From Qipengyuania sp. SS22 (GTDB lineage Bacteria; Pseudomonadota; Alphaproteobacteria; Sphingomonadales; Sphingomonadaceae): 64,000 nucleotides of DNA. How positions within the stretch are numbered: position 1 is the first letter of the stretch; each line of letters starts with the position of its first letter. Below the pieces are notes generated by a model. It was not told the DNA's origin, did not search any database, and saw only the letters and a program-made list of their open reading frames with translations. The DNA lies in contig NZ_CP107048.1 in NCBI RefSeq assembly GCF_025736935.1, positions 1,488,001 through 1,552,000 of the forward strand, given 5' to 3'. The position numbers and the translations under genes are program-made. Shown one piece after another: positions 52,197-62,732 of this stretch.

Positions 52197-52958
52197 TTAC
52201 TTGCCCTTCCAGTTCGGCGCGCGTTTCTCGGCAAAGGCGGCGGCGCCTTCGCGGGCGTCTTCGGAAACGAAGACCGGCGCGATCAGCTGGGTCTGGCGCT
52301 TGTAGCGCTCGTCCATCGGCCAGCCGCGCGATTGCTTGATCACTTGTTTCGACACGCGCACTGCGAGCGGGCCGTTGGCGACGATCCGCGCGGCGAGTTC
52401 CTTGGCCCCGGCCAGCGCATCGCCATCGGTCACGCGGTTGATCAGGCCCAGCTCATAGGCGCGCGGCGCGTCGATGAAATCGCCGGTCAGCGCCAGCTCC
52501 ATCGCGATCCGTTCGGGGATCTGGTCGGGCAGCATCATCACCCCGCCGGCTGCGGCAACGAGGCCGCGCTTCACTTCGGGAATGCCGAACTTGGCGCCCG
52601 CGTTGGCGACTACGAGGTCGCAGGCGATCATCAGTTCGAGCCCGCCCGCCAGCGCATAGCCTTCGACGGCGGCGATGAGCGGCTTTTCGGGCGGCTGCTG
52701 CACCACCCCGCCAAAGCCGCGCCCTTCGACGCTAGGCGATTCGCCGCGCAGGAAACCCTTGAGATCCATGCCCGAACAGAAAGTTCCGCCTGCGCCGGTC
52801 AGGATCCCGACGCGCAGATTGTCGTCGCTGTCGAGCCGGTCCATCGCCGCCGCGATACCCTCGGCCGCGGCCTTGGTCATCGCGTTCTTGGCATCCGGCC
52901 GGTTGATGGTGACGACGAGGATGCCGTCTTCTTCGCTCGTCAGAACTTCCTCGGACAT
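52197..52958 (-). CDS. Crotonase-fold enoyl-CoA hydratase/isomerase
   Basis: 253 residues from ATG 52958. Crotonase core: oxyanion-forming GTFCSGMDLKGF and AAVEGYALAGGLELMIACDLVVANAGAKFGIPEVKRGLVAAAGG. The catalytic position equivalent to Glu164 falls in the PEVKRGL segment (Glu present), while that of Glu144 falls in AGGLELMIACD (Glu present). This supports hydratase activity. It starts the reverse operon crotonase, acyl-CoA dehydrogenase, and is divergent from the thiolase gene across a region with a good palindrome. Confidence 0.92.
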   Translation of the reverse strand: MSEEVLTSEEDGILVVTINRPDAKNAMTKAAAEGIAAAMDRLDSDDNLRVGILTGAGGTFCSGMDLKGFLRGESPSVEGRGFGGVVQQPPEKPLIAAVEGYALAGGLELMIACDLVVANAGAKFGIPEVKRGLVAAAGGVMMLPDQIPERIAMELALTGDFIDAPRAYELGLINRVTDGDALAGAKELAARIVANGPLAVRVSKQVIKQSRGWPMDERYKRQTQLIAPVFVSEDAREGAAAFAEKRAPNWKGK

Positions 52959-53009
52959 AGCCGCTCTCTCCCATTTCAAATCGAAACTTGTCTTGCGCCC
53001 TTGCTGCGC

Positions 53010-53027
53010 GACGTTTACGCAAACGTC
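53010..53027. promoter_or_regulatory. Operator-like inverted repeat between crotonase and thiolase genes
   Basis: GACGTTT (53010-53016) and AAACGTC (53021-53027) form a perfect 7-bp inverted repeat with a four-base spacer (ACGC). It lies midway between divergent starts (52958 and 53076). The sequence resembles sites of MerR-family LiuR-type or TetR-type regulators of acyl-CoA breakdown in proteobacteria. The regulator itself is not in this window. Confidence 0.6.
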
Positions 53028-53075
53028 AACCGGCATTCGCCGCACAAAAAGACAATTCGAGAGGAGTCCCAAGTC

Positions 53076-54344
53076 ATGGCCGAAGCCTATATCATCGACG
53101 CTGTCCGCACCCCGCGCGGGATCGGCAAGCAGGGCAAGGGCGCTCTCGCCCACATGCATCCGCAGCATCTTGCCGCGACCTGTCTCAAGGCGATCAAGGA
53201 CCGCAATCACCTCGATACGGCGACCGTCGACGATGTGATCTGGTCGGTCAGCACGCAGGACGGCATGCAGGCCGGCGACCTGGGCCGGATGGCGGCGCTC
53301 GATGCCGGCTATGACGTTACCTCGAGCGGCACCACGCTCGACCGGTTCTGCGGCGGCGGGATCACCAGCGTCGCGCTGGCCGCGGCGCAGGTGATGAGCG
53401 GCATGGAAGACTGCGTCGTCGCCGGCGGGACCGAGATGATGAGCCTCACCGCGCAGATGTCGAAGGACAAGATGGCCGCGGGCATCAAGCCGCCGATGAT
53501 GGGCAGCCACAACGAACGCCTGATGCGCTCGCATCCGCAAAGCCACCAGGGCGTGTGCGGCGATGCGATTGCCACGATCGAGGGGTTCACCCGCGAAGAG
53601 CTTGACGAGGTCGGCTATCGCAGCCAGCAGCGCGCCGCCGCCGCAATTGCCGAGGGGCGGTTCGACAAATCGCTCGTCCCGGTGACCGACGACGACGGCA
53701 ATGTCGTGCTCGACAAGGAAGAGTTTCCCCGCCCGCAGACGACCCGCGAAGGCCTCGCCCAGCTCGAGCCTGCCTTCACCAAGATCGCCAATGTCCCGCT
53801 CGACAAGAGCGGCACGACCTTCGCCGGGCTGGTGAATGCGAAATATCCCGATGTCGACATCAAGCACTTCCACCATGCGGGCAACAGCTCGGGCGTGGTC
53901 GATGGCGCCGCAGCAGTGCTGGTGGCGAGCAAGGATTACGCACAGAAGCACGGGCTCAAGCCGCGCGCGCGCATCGTCGCCACCGCCAATATGGGTGACG
54001 ATCCCACGCTGATGCTCAACGCGCCGGTCCCCGCGGCCAGGAAAGTGCTCGAAAAGGCTGGCCTGACCAAGGACGACATCGACCTCTACGAAATCAACGA
54101 GGCCTTCGCCGTCGTTGCAGCCAAATTCGTCCGCGATCTCGATCTCGACTGGGACAAGGTCAACGTCAACGGCGGCTCGATCGCGCTTGGTCATCCGATC
54201 GGCGCGACCGGCTCGATCCTGATCGGCACGATGATCGACGAACTCGAACGCCAGAACAAGCGTTACGGCCTCGTCACCATGTGCGCGGCCGGCGGCATGG
54301 CCCCCGCCATCGTCATCGAACGGGTGAGCGATTTCGTCGACTGA
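53076..54344 (+). CDS. Acetyl-CoA C-acyltransferase (thiolase)
   Basis: 422 residues from ATG 53076 with GAGAGGAG upstream. Thiolase active site: Cys in DRFCGGGITSVALAA, His in YEINEAFAVVAAKF, and the second Cys in VTMCAAGGMAPAIVIE, with GGSIALGHPIGATG. Cleaves 3-ketoacyl-CoA or condenses acetyl-CoA. The block MSKDKMAAGIKPPMMG...SHPQSHQGVCGDAIA fits the long FadA/PhaA-intermediate type common in alphaproteobacteria. Divergent to crotonase; the palindrome between them probably controls both. Confidence 0.95.
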   Translation: MAEAYIIDAVRTPRGIGKQGKGALAHMHPQHLAATCLKAIKDRNHLDTATVDDVIWSVSTQDGMQAGDLGRMAALDAGYDVTSSGTTLDRFCGGGITSVALAAAQVMSGMEDCVVAGGTEMMSLTAQMSKDKMAAGIKPPMMGSHNERLMRSHPQSHQGVCGDAIATIEGFTREELDEVGYRSQQRAAAAIAEGRFDKSLVPVTDDDGNVVLDKEEFPRPQTTREGLAQLEPAFTKIANVPLDKSGTTFAGLVNAKYPDVDIKHFHHAGNSSGVVDGAAAVLVASKDYAQKHGLKPRARIVATANMGDDPTLMLNAPVPAARKVLEKAGLTKDDIDLYEINEAFAVVAAKFVRDLDLDWDKVNVNGGSIALGHPIGATGSILIGTMIDELERQNKRYGLVTMCAAGGMAPAIVIERVSDFVD

Positions 54345-54354
54345 TCGCGTGTGA

Positions 54355-55464
<1,110 letters not shown>

Positions 55465-55539
55465 GCGCAAAGCCGCGCTTCGGTCCGGCCAAGCGAAGGC
55501 GGCTTCCGCGCACGACCCGCTTTGGCTAATCGTGCTTCG

Positions 55540-56658
55540 ATGGATTTCGCCGCTCTCTCCGACCTGCGCAAGACGCGCCGCCTGGTCATCAAGGTCGGAT
55601 CGGCCTTGCTGGTGCGGGACGGCGCGCCCCGTGCGGAATGGCTGGCGACGCTCGCTACCGAGATCGCCGAACTGCGGCGCAGCACCGAGATCATCGTCGT
55701 GTCCTCGGGCGCAATCGCGCTGGGCGCTGCCAAGCTCGGGCTTGCCCGCAGCGGCCGCGGGAGCCTCGCCGATGCTCAGGCCGCTGCTTCGGTGGGACAG
55801 GTCGAACTCGCGCGCCTGTGGGCGGATGCGCTCGGCGCGCATGGCATCACTGCCGCGCAAATGCTGGTGACGCTGGGCGATCTCGAGGATCGCCGGCGCT
55901 ATCTCAACGCCTCGGCCACCCTCGCCCGCCTGCTGGAGGCAGGCGCGGTGCCGGTGGTCAATGAGAACGACAGCGTCGCCACCGAGGAAATCCGTTTTGG
56001 CGATAACGACCGGCTTGCCGCGCGCGTCGCGCAGGCCGCCGGGGCCGATGCCGTCCTGCTGCTCTCCGATGTCGACGGCTTGTACGACCGCGATCCGCGC
56101 GAGGCGGGCGCCACGCTGATCGAGCGAGTCGCAGGCGTCACACCCGAGATTATCGCCATGGCCAGCGGCGAATCGACTTCGGGCCTGGGTTCGGGCGGAA
56201 TGCTCGCCAAGCTTCAGGCAGCGCGCATCGCTGGGCGGGCGGGAATAGCGCTCGCTATCGTCAATGGCACGCATGCCGCCCCGATCGGGCGCGCGCTCGA
56301 TCACGAGGTCGGGACGCTGTTCCAACCCCAGTCCGATACCAGCGCGCGCAAGGCGTGGCTCGGCGGCCGTCTTGCCCCCGCAGGCGTGCTCTCGGTCGAC
56401 GCCGGTTGCGCCGCCGCGCTCGACAAGGGCGCGAGCGTACTGGCCGCGGGGCTGACGGCGGTCGAGGGCGAGTTCGGGCGCGGCGACCTCGTCGCGCTTC
56501 ACGGTCCGCAAGGCGAACGGCTTGGCCAGGGCCTGTGCGAATATTCTGCGGCGGAATGCCGCGCGATCCTCGGCCTGAGGGAGGAACAGCAATTGGCGAA
56601 GCTTGGCTACACGCCCCGCGCAGCGGTGATCCACCGCGATCACATGGTGCGGACATGA
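55540..56658 (+). CDS. proB: Glutamate 5-kinase
   Basis: 372 residues from ATG 55540; an upstream in-frame TTG at 55522 would add six residues. N-terminal RRLVIKVGSALLVRDG, VVSSGAIALGAAKLGL, the glutamate-binding MLVTLGDLEDRRRYLNA and VVNENDSVATEEIRFGDNDRLAARVA, and a C-terminal PUA domain (RGDLVALHGPQGERLGQGLCEYSAAEC). It phosphorylates glutamate for proline synthesis; the PUA domain commonly mediates feedback by proline. proA is not adjacent. The stop overlaps the epimerase start by four bases. Confidence 0.96.
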   Translation: MDFAALSDLRKTRRLVIKVGSALLVRDGAPRAEWLATLATEIAELRRSTEIIVVSSGAIALGAAKLGLARSGRGSLADAQAAASVGQVELARLWADALGAHGITAAQMLVTLGDLEDRRRYLNASATLARLLEAGAVPVVNENDSVATEEIRFGDNDRLAARVAQAAGADAVLLLSDVDGLYDRDPREAGATLIERVAGVTPEIIAMASGESTSGLGSGGMLAKLQAARIAGRAGIALAIVNGTHAAPIGRALDHEVGTLFQPQSDTSARKAWLGGRLAPAGVLSVDAGCAAALDKGASVLAAGLTAVEGEFGRGDLVALHGPQGERLGQGLCEYSAAECRAILGLREEQQLAKLGYTPRAAVIHRDHMVRT

Positions 56659-57566
56659 CCATCGCAATGACGGGGGCCACCGGCTTCGTCGGGCAGGCAG
56701 TGCTGGCCGAAGCGCTGCGCTACGAAGAGCCGGTGCGCGCGTTGACCCGGCGGCACAGGTCGCAGCGAGAGGGTGTCGAATGGGTCGAGGGAACACTGGA
56801 CGAGAAGCCCGCGCTCGCCCAGCTGGTCGCGGGCGTAGACGCGGTGATCCATGTCGCGGGGCTGACCAATACGCCCGATCCGGACGCATTTCACCAAGCC
56901 AATGTCGTGGGCACGCAGAACTTGCTGCGCGCCTGCCAGGATGCGCGGGTCAAACGCTTCATCTTCGTATCCTCGCTCTCCGCGCGCGAACCCGAACTGT
57001 CGCGCTATGGCCAATCGAAGGCCGAAGCCGAGAAATGGGTGAGCGCTAGCGGGCTCGACTGGACCATCGTCCGACCGCCAGGTGTCTATGGTCCGCACGA
57101 TGTCGACTATTTCGAAATGTTCCGCAGCGCGCAATTCGGTTTCGTACCGCTACCGCCCGGCGGGGCCAGTTCGATCATCCATGTCGACGATCTTGCGCAG
57201 CTGTTGTTCGCGCTGGTCGACGCCTCTCCCGCGCTGGTGCGCCGCCGCACGTTCGAACCCGATGACGGGCGCGAAGGCGGCTGGTCGCACAAGGAATTGG
57301 CCAAGGTGATCGGCAAGGCGGTGGGGCGCCCGGTATTCGCCCCGCACCTGCCCCGCGCGGTGCTCGAAGCCGCGGCCAAGGTCGATCGCATGCTGCGCGG
57401 CGACAAGGCGCGGCTGACCGCCGACCGCGTGGGGTATATGACCCACCCCAACTGGGTCGCGCGCTCTGCGATGAAGGTACCCGAAGCGGTCTGGTCCCCG
57501 CGCGTACCGGGCGCTGAAGGCCTTGTCTCGACCGCGCGCTGGTATCGCATGGAGGGCTGGCTGTGA
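56655..57566 (+). CDS. NAD(P)-dependent epimerase/dehydratase-like protein
   Basis: 303 residues; ATG overlaps the proB stop (ATGA). Rossmann motif TGATGFVGQAVLAEAL at the N-terminus. Extended-SDR features: DAVIHVAGLTNT, the Ser of VSSLSAREP and YGQSKAEAE (Tyr and Lys of the active site). Most similar in outline to the atypical extended SDRs that resemble complex I NDUFA9 subunits; the C-terminal LTADRVGYMTHPNW is seen in them. The substrate is unknown; a link to proline synthesis is only positional. Confidence 0.85.
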   Translation: MTIAMTGATGFVGQAVLAEALRYEEPVRALTRRHRSQREGVEWVEGTLDEKPALAQLVAGVDAVIHVAGLTNTPDPDAFHQANVVGTQNLLRACQDARVKRFIFVSSLSAREPELSRYGQSKAEAEKWVSASGLDWTIVRPPGVYGPHDVDYFEMFRSAQFGFVPLPPGGASSIIHVDDLAQLLFALVDASPALVRRRTFEPDDGREGGWSHKELAKVIGKAVGRPVFAPHLPRAVLEAAAKVDRMLRGDKARLTADRVGYMTHPNWVARSAMKVPEAVWSPRVPGAEGLVSTARWYRMEGWL

Positions 57567-57614
57567 GGGTCTGGACATTCGCGCCGGTTTGCTTGAAAGG
57601 CGCGCTTTCGGAGT

Positions 57615-57690
57615 GCCGGCTTAGCTCAGTTGGTAGAGCAGTTGATTTGTAATCATCAGGCCGCGGGTTCGATTCCTGCAGCCGGCACCA
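57615..57690 (+). tRNA. tRNA-Thr (anticodon TGT)
   Basis: 76 bases with an encoded CCA end. Acceptor stem GCCGGCT pairs with AGCCGGC, D-arm GCTC/GAGC with AGTTGGTA loop, anticodon arm with loop TTTGTAA (anticodon TGT), T-arm GCGGG/CCTGC with TTCGATT. The anticodon stem GTTGA/TCATC contains one T-T mismatch. Reads ACA and ACG codons. Converges with cysH 17 bases downstream. Confidence 0.97.
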
Positions 57691-57706
57691 TTCACCGCAG
57701 GCGGGC

Positions 57707-58462
57707 TTAGAGGAACGGTTCCTCGCCCGGCTTGTGGATGCCGCATTCGACCTTGTCCCAGCCCGACCAGCGCCCCGCCCGCGCATCTTCGCCCTCGCCG
57801 ACCTGGCGGGTGCAGGGTGAGCAGCCGATGCTGGGAAAACCGCGTTCGATCAGCGGGTGGCGCGGCAGATCGTGGGTTTCGAAATAGGCGGAGATGTCGT
57901 CCGCCGACCAGTCGATCAGCGGATTGATCTTGAGCCGCCCCTGTGCGTCGGAGGTATCGATCTCGAAGCGCGGCAGATTGGCACGTGTCGCCGACTGGAA
58001 CGCCTTGCGACCGGTGAAGCTGGCATCGAAATTGACCAGCACCTTTTCGAGCGGCCGGACCTTGCGCAAGTCGCAGCACCCGTCGGGATCGTAGGACCAG
58101 CGCAGCCCGCTTTCGTCGCGTGTCTCCAGATCGGCGATCTCGGGATAGAGATCGACCCGATTCAAACCGAGGCGATCGGTCAGTTCGTCACGATAGGCGA
58201 GCGTTTCGGGGAAATGCTTGCCCGTTTCGAGAAACAGCACCGGGACGGTCGCATCGGCCTGCGCGATCAGGTGCAACAGCACCGCGCTTTCGGCGCCGAA
58301 GCTCGACACCACCGCCATATCGCCCGCCAGATTGCCCTCGATCACCGCGCGCAGCCATTCCTCGGTCTCGGTCCCGCGGAACATGCGGTTGAGACGGATG
58401 GCATCCTGCTCGGAAAACCGGGGGCCGGTGTCGATACGGTCGATGGCGCGCATGTCGTTCAC
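57707..58462 (-). CDS. cysH: Phosphoadenylyl-/adenylyl-sulfate reductase
   Basis: 251 residues. The PAPS-reductase fold shows SSFGAESAVLLHLIA and FLETGKHFPETLAYRDEL. Two cysteine pairs, GCCDLRKVRPL and GCSPCTRQV, are the ligands of a [4Fe-4S] cluster. The C-terminal catalytic Cys is in VECGIH. The cluster motif marks the adenylyl-sulfate (APS) type of assimilatory reductase that bypasses APS kinase, though dual use is possible. It reduces activated sulfate to sulfite. Its ATG overlaps the DUF934 stop by four bases; it is the last gene of the sulfur operon. Confidence 0.93.
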   Translation of the reverse strand: MNDMRAIDRIDTGPRFSEQDAIRLNRMFRGTETEEWLRAVIEGNLAGDMAVVSSFGAESAVLLHLIAQADATVPVLFLETGKHFPETLAYRDELTDRLGLNRVDLYPEIADLETRDESGLRWSYDPDGCCDLRKVRPLEKVLVNFDASFTGRKAFQSATRANLPRFEIDTSDAQGRLKINPLIDWSADDISAYFETHDLPRHPLIERGFPSIGCSPCTRQVGEGEDARAGRWSGWDKVECGIHKPGEEPFL

Positions 58463-58884
58463 GGGTGCCGCTTGCTCCAGATCGGCGTGCGGGTATCCGC
58501 CGCGTTCTGGTACACTTCGGGCCAGCGCTCGAAGGCCGCAGTCACATCCTCTTTGTCGAGCTGCTGGTCGGGCTCGAAGGCATCGAAACCGCAGCGGCGC
58601 ATATAGGCGAGCTGGTCGACCAGCACATCACCCACCGCGCGCAGTTCGCCTTCGTAACCCGCCTCTCGCAGGATACGCGCCGAGGAATAGCCGCGCCCGT
58701 CGCCAAAGGCGGGAAAGTTGACCTCGACCAGCGCCAGCCGGCCCAGATGCGGCAGGAGCTCGCGGGCATCGTCGCCCGGTTCGATCCGCACCGCGGCTGC
58801 ATTCGACTGATCGACGAAGGAATCGACGGTCACCGCCGGATGGTCGACGGGTTCGTCATCGCGATAGCGCAGCATCTCAGCCAT
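58459..58884 (-). CDS. DUF934 protein of the sulfur-assimilation operon
   Basis: 141 residues. The DUF934 core is recognised by FPAFGDGRGYSSARILREAGYEGELRAVGDVLVDQLAYMRRCGFDAFE. Almost always found between sulfite reductase and cysH in alpha- and betaproteobacteria, and thought to assist sulfite reductase; no enzymatic activity is known. It overlaps the sulfite reductase 3' end by eight bases and the cysH start by four. Confidence 0.92.
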   Translation of the reverse strand: MAEMLRYRDDEPVDHPAVTVDSFVDQSNAAAVRIEPGDDARELLPHLGRLALVEVNFPAFGDGRGYSSARILREAGYEGELRAVGDVLVDQLAYMRRCGFDAFEPDQQLDKEDVTAAFERWPEVYQNAADTRTPIWSKRHP

Positions 58885-60511
58885 AGAGCGCCTCCTTGAA
58901 GGGGTTCATGCCGATGCGGCGGTAGGTATCGAGGAAACGCTCGCCATCCTGGCGCTCGCTTTCGTAAACATTGGTCACGGTTTCGACCGCATCGATGATG
59001 CCATTCTCGTCGAAACCGGGGCCGGTGATCTTGGCGAGGCTGACATCTTCCGCCTCGCTGCCGCCGAGCAGAAGCTGGTAATTTTCCACCCCTTTCCGGT
59101 CGACGCCGAGAATGCCGATGTGACCCGCATGGTGATGCCCGCAGGCATTGATGCAGCCCGAAATCTTGAGCTTGAGTTCGCCCAGCGTGCCGGTTTTGCC
59201 ATTAGCGGCGAAACGTTCCGAAATACGCTGCGCGATCGGGATCGAGCGGGCGTTGGCGAGGCTGCAATAGTCTAGCCCGGGACATGCGATGATATCTTCG
59301 ACCGTGTCGAGATTGGGACTGCCCAGCCCGGCTTCCTCGAGCGCGGTCCACAGCGCGTGCAGATCGGCTTTGCGCACATGCGGCAGGACGATGTTCTGCG
59401 TATGCATCACGCGCAGTTCGTCGAAGCTGTAATCGCGCGCCAGATCGGCCATCAGCCGCATCTGTTCGGCGGTCGCATCGCCGGGAATGCCGCCTACCGG
59501 CTTGAGGCTGATCACCGCCGAAACATAGCCCGCTTCCTTGTGCGCGATCGTATTGCAATCGACCCACACCGCGAAATCGGGATCCGAACGATCGAGTTCG
59601 GTAGCCGCACCCGCTTCGAACAGCGGATCGGTGAAATATTCCTTGATCCGTTCGAGCTCGGCAAGCGGCGGCTCGACGCCCTGCTCGAGCAGATACGCGA
59701 ATTCGGCATCGACCTGACGGGTATATTCCTCAGCGCCGAGTTCATGGACGAGGATCTTGATCCGCGCCTTGAACTTGTTGTCGCGCCGGCCATGGCGGTT
59801 GTAGACGCGCAGGCAAGCCTCCGAATAGGTCACCAGCTGGTCGAGCGGCACGAAGGGATTGATGCAGGGCGCGACCATCGGCGTGCGGCCCATGCCGCCA
59901 CCGACATAGAAAGCGGCCCCCAGCTCGCCCGCATCATTGCGGACGATGTTGATGCCGATATCGTGCAAGCGCATCGCGGCGCGGTCATGCTCGCTGGCAA
60001 TCACCGCGATCTTGAACTTGCGCGGCAAATAGCTGAATTCCGGATGGAAGCTCGACCACTGGCGCAACAATTCGGCATAGGGGCGCGGATCGACCAACTC
60101 GTCGGCGGCAGCGCCGGCAAAATGGTCGGACGAGATATTGCGGATGCAATTGCCGCTGGTCTGGATGGCGTGCATCTCGACCTTGGCGAGATCGGCGAGG
60201 ATATCGGCCGCATCCTCCAGCTTGATCCAGTTGTACTGGATGTTCTGGCGCGTGGTGAAGTGGCCATAGCCGCGGTCGTATTTATCCGCGATATCCGCCA
60301 GCGCGTGCATCTGCTGGCCGTTGAGCGTGCCATAGGGAACGGCAACCCGCAGCATATAGGCGTGCAACTGGAGATAGAGCCCGTTCATCAACCGGAGCGG
60401 CTTGAACTGGTCTTCGGTGAGCTTGCCTTCGAGGCGGCGGCGCGCCTGGTCGCGGAATTCCTCGACGCGGGCATCGACCATCGCCTGGTCGTAATGATCG
60501 TATTTATACAT
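58877..60511 (-). CDS. Sulfite reductase (nitrite/sulfite reductase family)
   Basis: 544 residues from ATG 60511. Siroheme/4Fe-4S ligands are CPGLDYC and SGCINACGHHHAGHIG. N-terminal KPLRLMNGLYLQLHAYMLRVAVPYG and GHFTTRQNIQYNWIKLED are ferredoxin-reductase-type half-repeats. With siroheme it reduces sulfite to sulfide by six electrons; the operon context with cysH and a siroheme methyltransferase makes sulfite rather than nitrite the substrate. The start overlaps the DUF2849 stop by four bases. Confidence 0.94.
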   Translation of the reverse strand: MYKYDHYDQAMVDARVEEFRDQARRRLEGKLTEDQFKPLRLMNGLYLQLHAYMLRVAVPYGTLNGQQMHALADIADKYDRGYGHFTTRQNIQYNWIKLEDAADILADLAKVEMHAIQTSGNCIRNISSDHFAGAAADELVDPRPYAELLRQWSSFHPEFSYLPRKFKIAVIASEHDRAAMRLHDIGINIVRNDAGELGAAFYVGGGMGRTPMVAPCINPFVPLDQLVTYSEACLRVYNRHGRRDNKFKARIKILVHELGAEEYTRQVDAEFAYLLEQGVEPPLAELERIKEYFTDPLFEAGAATELDRSDPDFAVWVDCNTIAHKEAGYVSAVISLKPVGGIPGDATAEQMRLMADLARDYSFDELRVMHTQNIVLPHVRKADLHALWTALEEAGLGSPNLDTVEDIIACPGLDYCSLANARSIPIAQRISERFAANGKTGTLGELKLKISGCINACGHHHAGHIGILGVDRKGVENYQLLLGGSEAEDVSLAKITGPGFDENGIIDAVETVTNVYESERQDGERFLDTYRRIGMNPFKEALYG

Positions 60512-60807
60512 CAGATCACCCAATTGCCGATTTCGGGATCGGCGGGCTTGAGGGTCAGGTCGGGGCGAACGGTGGGACCGAGCGCGCGGACGCGCTCCTT
60601 GATATGCGATGGCCGGGGGCTGCCGTCATGCAGTTCGGCATCGATCGGATAGGGCGAATTGACGCGGCGAGCGGCCTCCTCGCGGCGCGCGATCTCGTCT
60701 TCACCGCCGTCGACATCGGCGGCATCCTCGACATGGATCGACCAATCGCTGCCGGTCCACCAGGTGACCGCTCCGGTCAGCAAATCGTTTCCGGTCAGCA
60801 GTCTCAT
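60511..60807 (-). CDS. DUF2849 protein of the sulfur-assimilation operon
   Basis: 98 residues. Contains the DUF2849 pattern LTGNDLLTGAVTWWTGSDWSIHVEDA and a C-terminal VRPDLTLKPADPEIGNWVI. This small family sits between the siroheme methyltransferase and sulfite reductase genes in alphaproteobacteria. Its role is unknown; it may help assemble or load siroheme. ATG overlaps the methyltransferase stop by four bases, and its own stop overlaps the sulfite reductase start. Confidence 0.92.
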   Translation of the reverse strand: MRLLTGNDLLTGAVTWWTGSDWSIHVEDAADVDGGEDEIARREEAARRVNSPYPIDAELHDGSPRPSHIKERVRALGPTVRPDLTLKPADPEIGNWVI

Positions 60808-61565
60808 CGCGCTGCCTCCTGCGCAGCTTCGGCGAGCAGAACGGCGTCCGCACGCGCGGTAACTTCACCGATCACGATGAGCGCCGGACTGACCACGGCT
60901 TCACGCGCGACCAGATCGGGCAGGCCTGCAAGCACCCCGCGCAGCACACGCATATCGGGGCGTGTGCCGTTTTCGATCACTGCCACGGGCATGTCGGGGG
61001 CCAGCCCGTCGGCCATCAGCTTCTCGGCGATCTGCGGCGCGGTCTTCACGCCCATGTAGATGACCAGCGTCCGCCCCTTGCCTGCAAGCCCGGCCCAGTC
61101 CTGATCCTTGAGGCCCTTGCACTGGCCGGCAACAAAGCTGACGATGCTGGCGGCGTCGCGATGGGTCAGCGCGATCTGCGCCGCCGCTGCGGCGCCGTTG
61201 GCGGCACTGATACCGGGGACGACTTCGACGGGGACGCCCGCAGCGCGGGCCACTTCGACCTCTTCGCCGCCGCGTCCGAAGATGAAGGGGTCGCCGCCCT
61301 TGAGCCGCACGACATCCTCACCGGCACGCGCGAGGCGGACCAGCAGGTCGCTGATCTCTTCCTGCGGGAGCGTGTGGTGCGAACGGCGCTTGGCCACCGA
61401 GATGAGCACCGCGTCGGCGCTCGCGGTCGCGAGGATCGCCGGGTCGACGAGACCGTCGTGGACGATGGTGTGGGCGCGCTCGATCAGCCGAGCCGCGCGG
61501 ATCGTCAGGAGGTCGGGGTCGCCCGGTCCTGCGCCGACGAGATAGATGGTTCCGGTTTCTGCCAT
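60804..61565 (-). CDS. cobA: Uroporphyrinogen-III C-methyltransferase
   Basis: 253 residues from ATG 61565. SUMT motifs: YLVGAGPGDPDLLTIRAARLI, HHTLPQEEI, VRLKGGDPFIFGRGGEE, VEVVPGISAANGAAAAA and the C-terminal VIGEVTAR. It adds two methyl groups from S-adenosylmethionine to uroporphyrinogen III, giving precorrin-2 for siroheme. The dehydrogenase/ferrochelatase half of CysG is absent, so another enzyme must finish the siroheme. It heads the sulfur operon. Confidence 0.94.
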   Translation of the reverse strand: MAETGTIYLVGAGPGDPDLLTIRAARLIERAHTIVHDGLVDPAILATASADAVLISVAKRRSHHTLPQEEISDLLVRLARAGEDVVRLKGGDPFIFGRGGEEVEVARAAGVPVEVVPGISAANGAAAAAQIALTHRDAASIVSFVAGQCKGLKDQDWAGLAGKGRTLVIYMGVKTAPQIAEKLMADGLAPDMPVAVIENGTRPDMRVLRGVLAGLPDLVAREAVVSPALIVIGEVTARADAVLLAEAAQEAAR

Positions 61566-61662
61566 GGTCGCAAGATGCGGCGCACGGCCGATCCGCGCCA
61601 ATCAGAATGCGTGTCCGGCGGGGAAGGCGATATTTTAAAACCCGCGCTGTGCGCGCGGCAAC

Positions 61663-62730
<1,068 letters not shown>

Positions 62731-62732
62731 AT

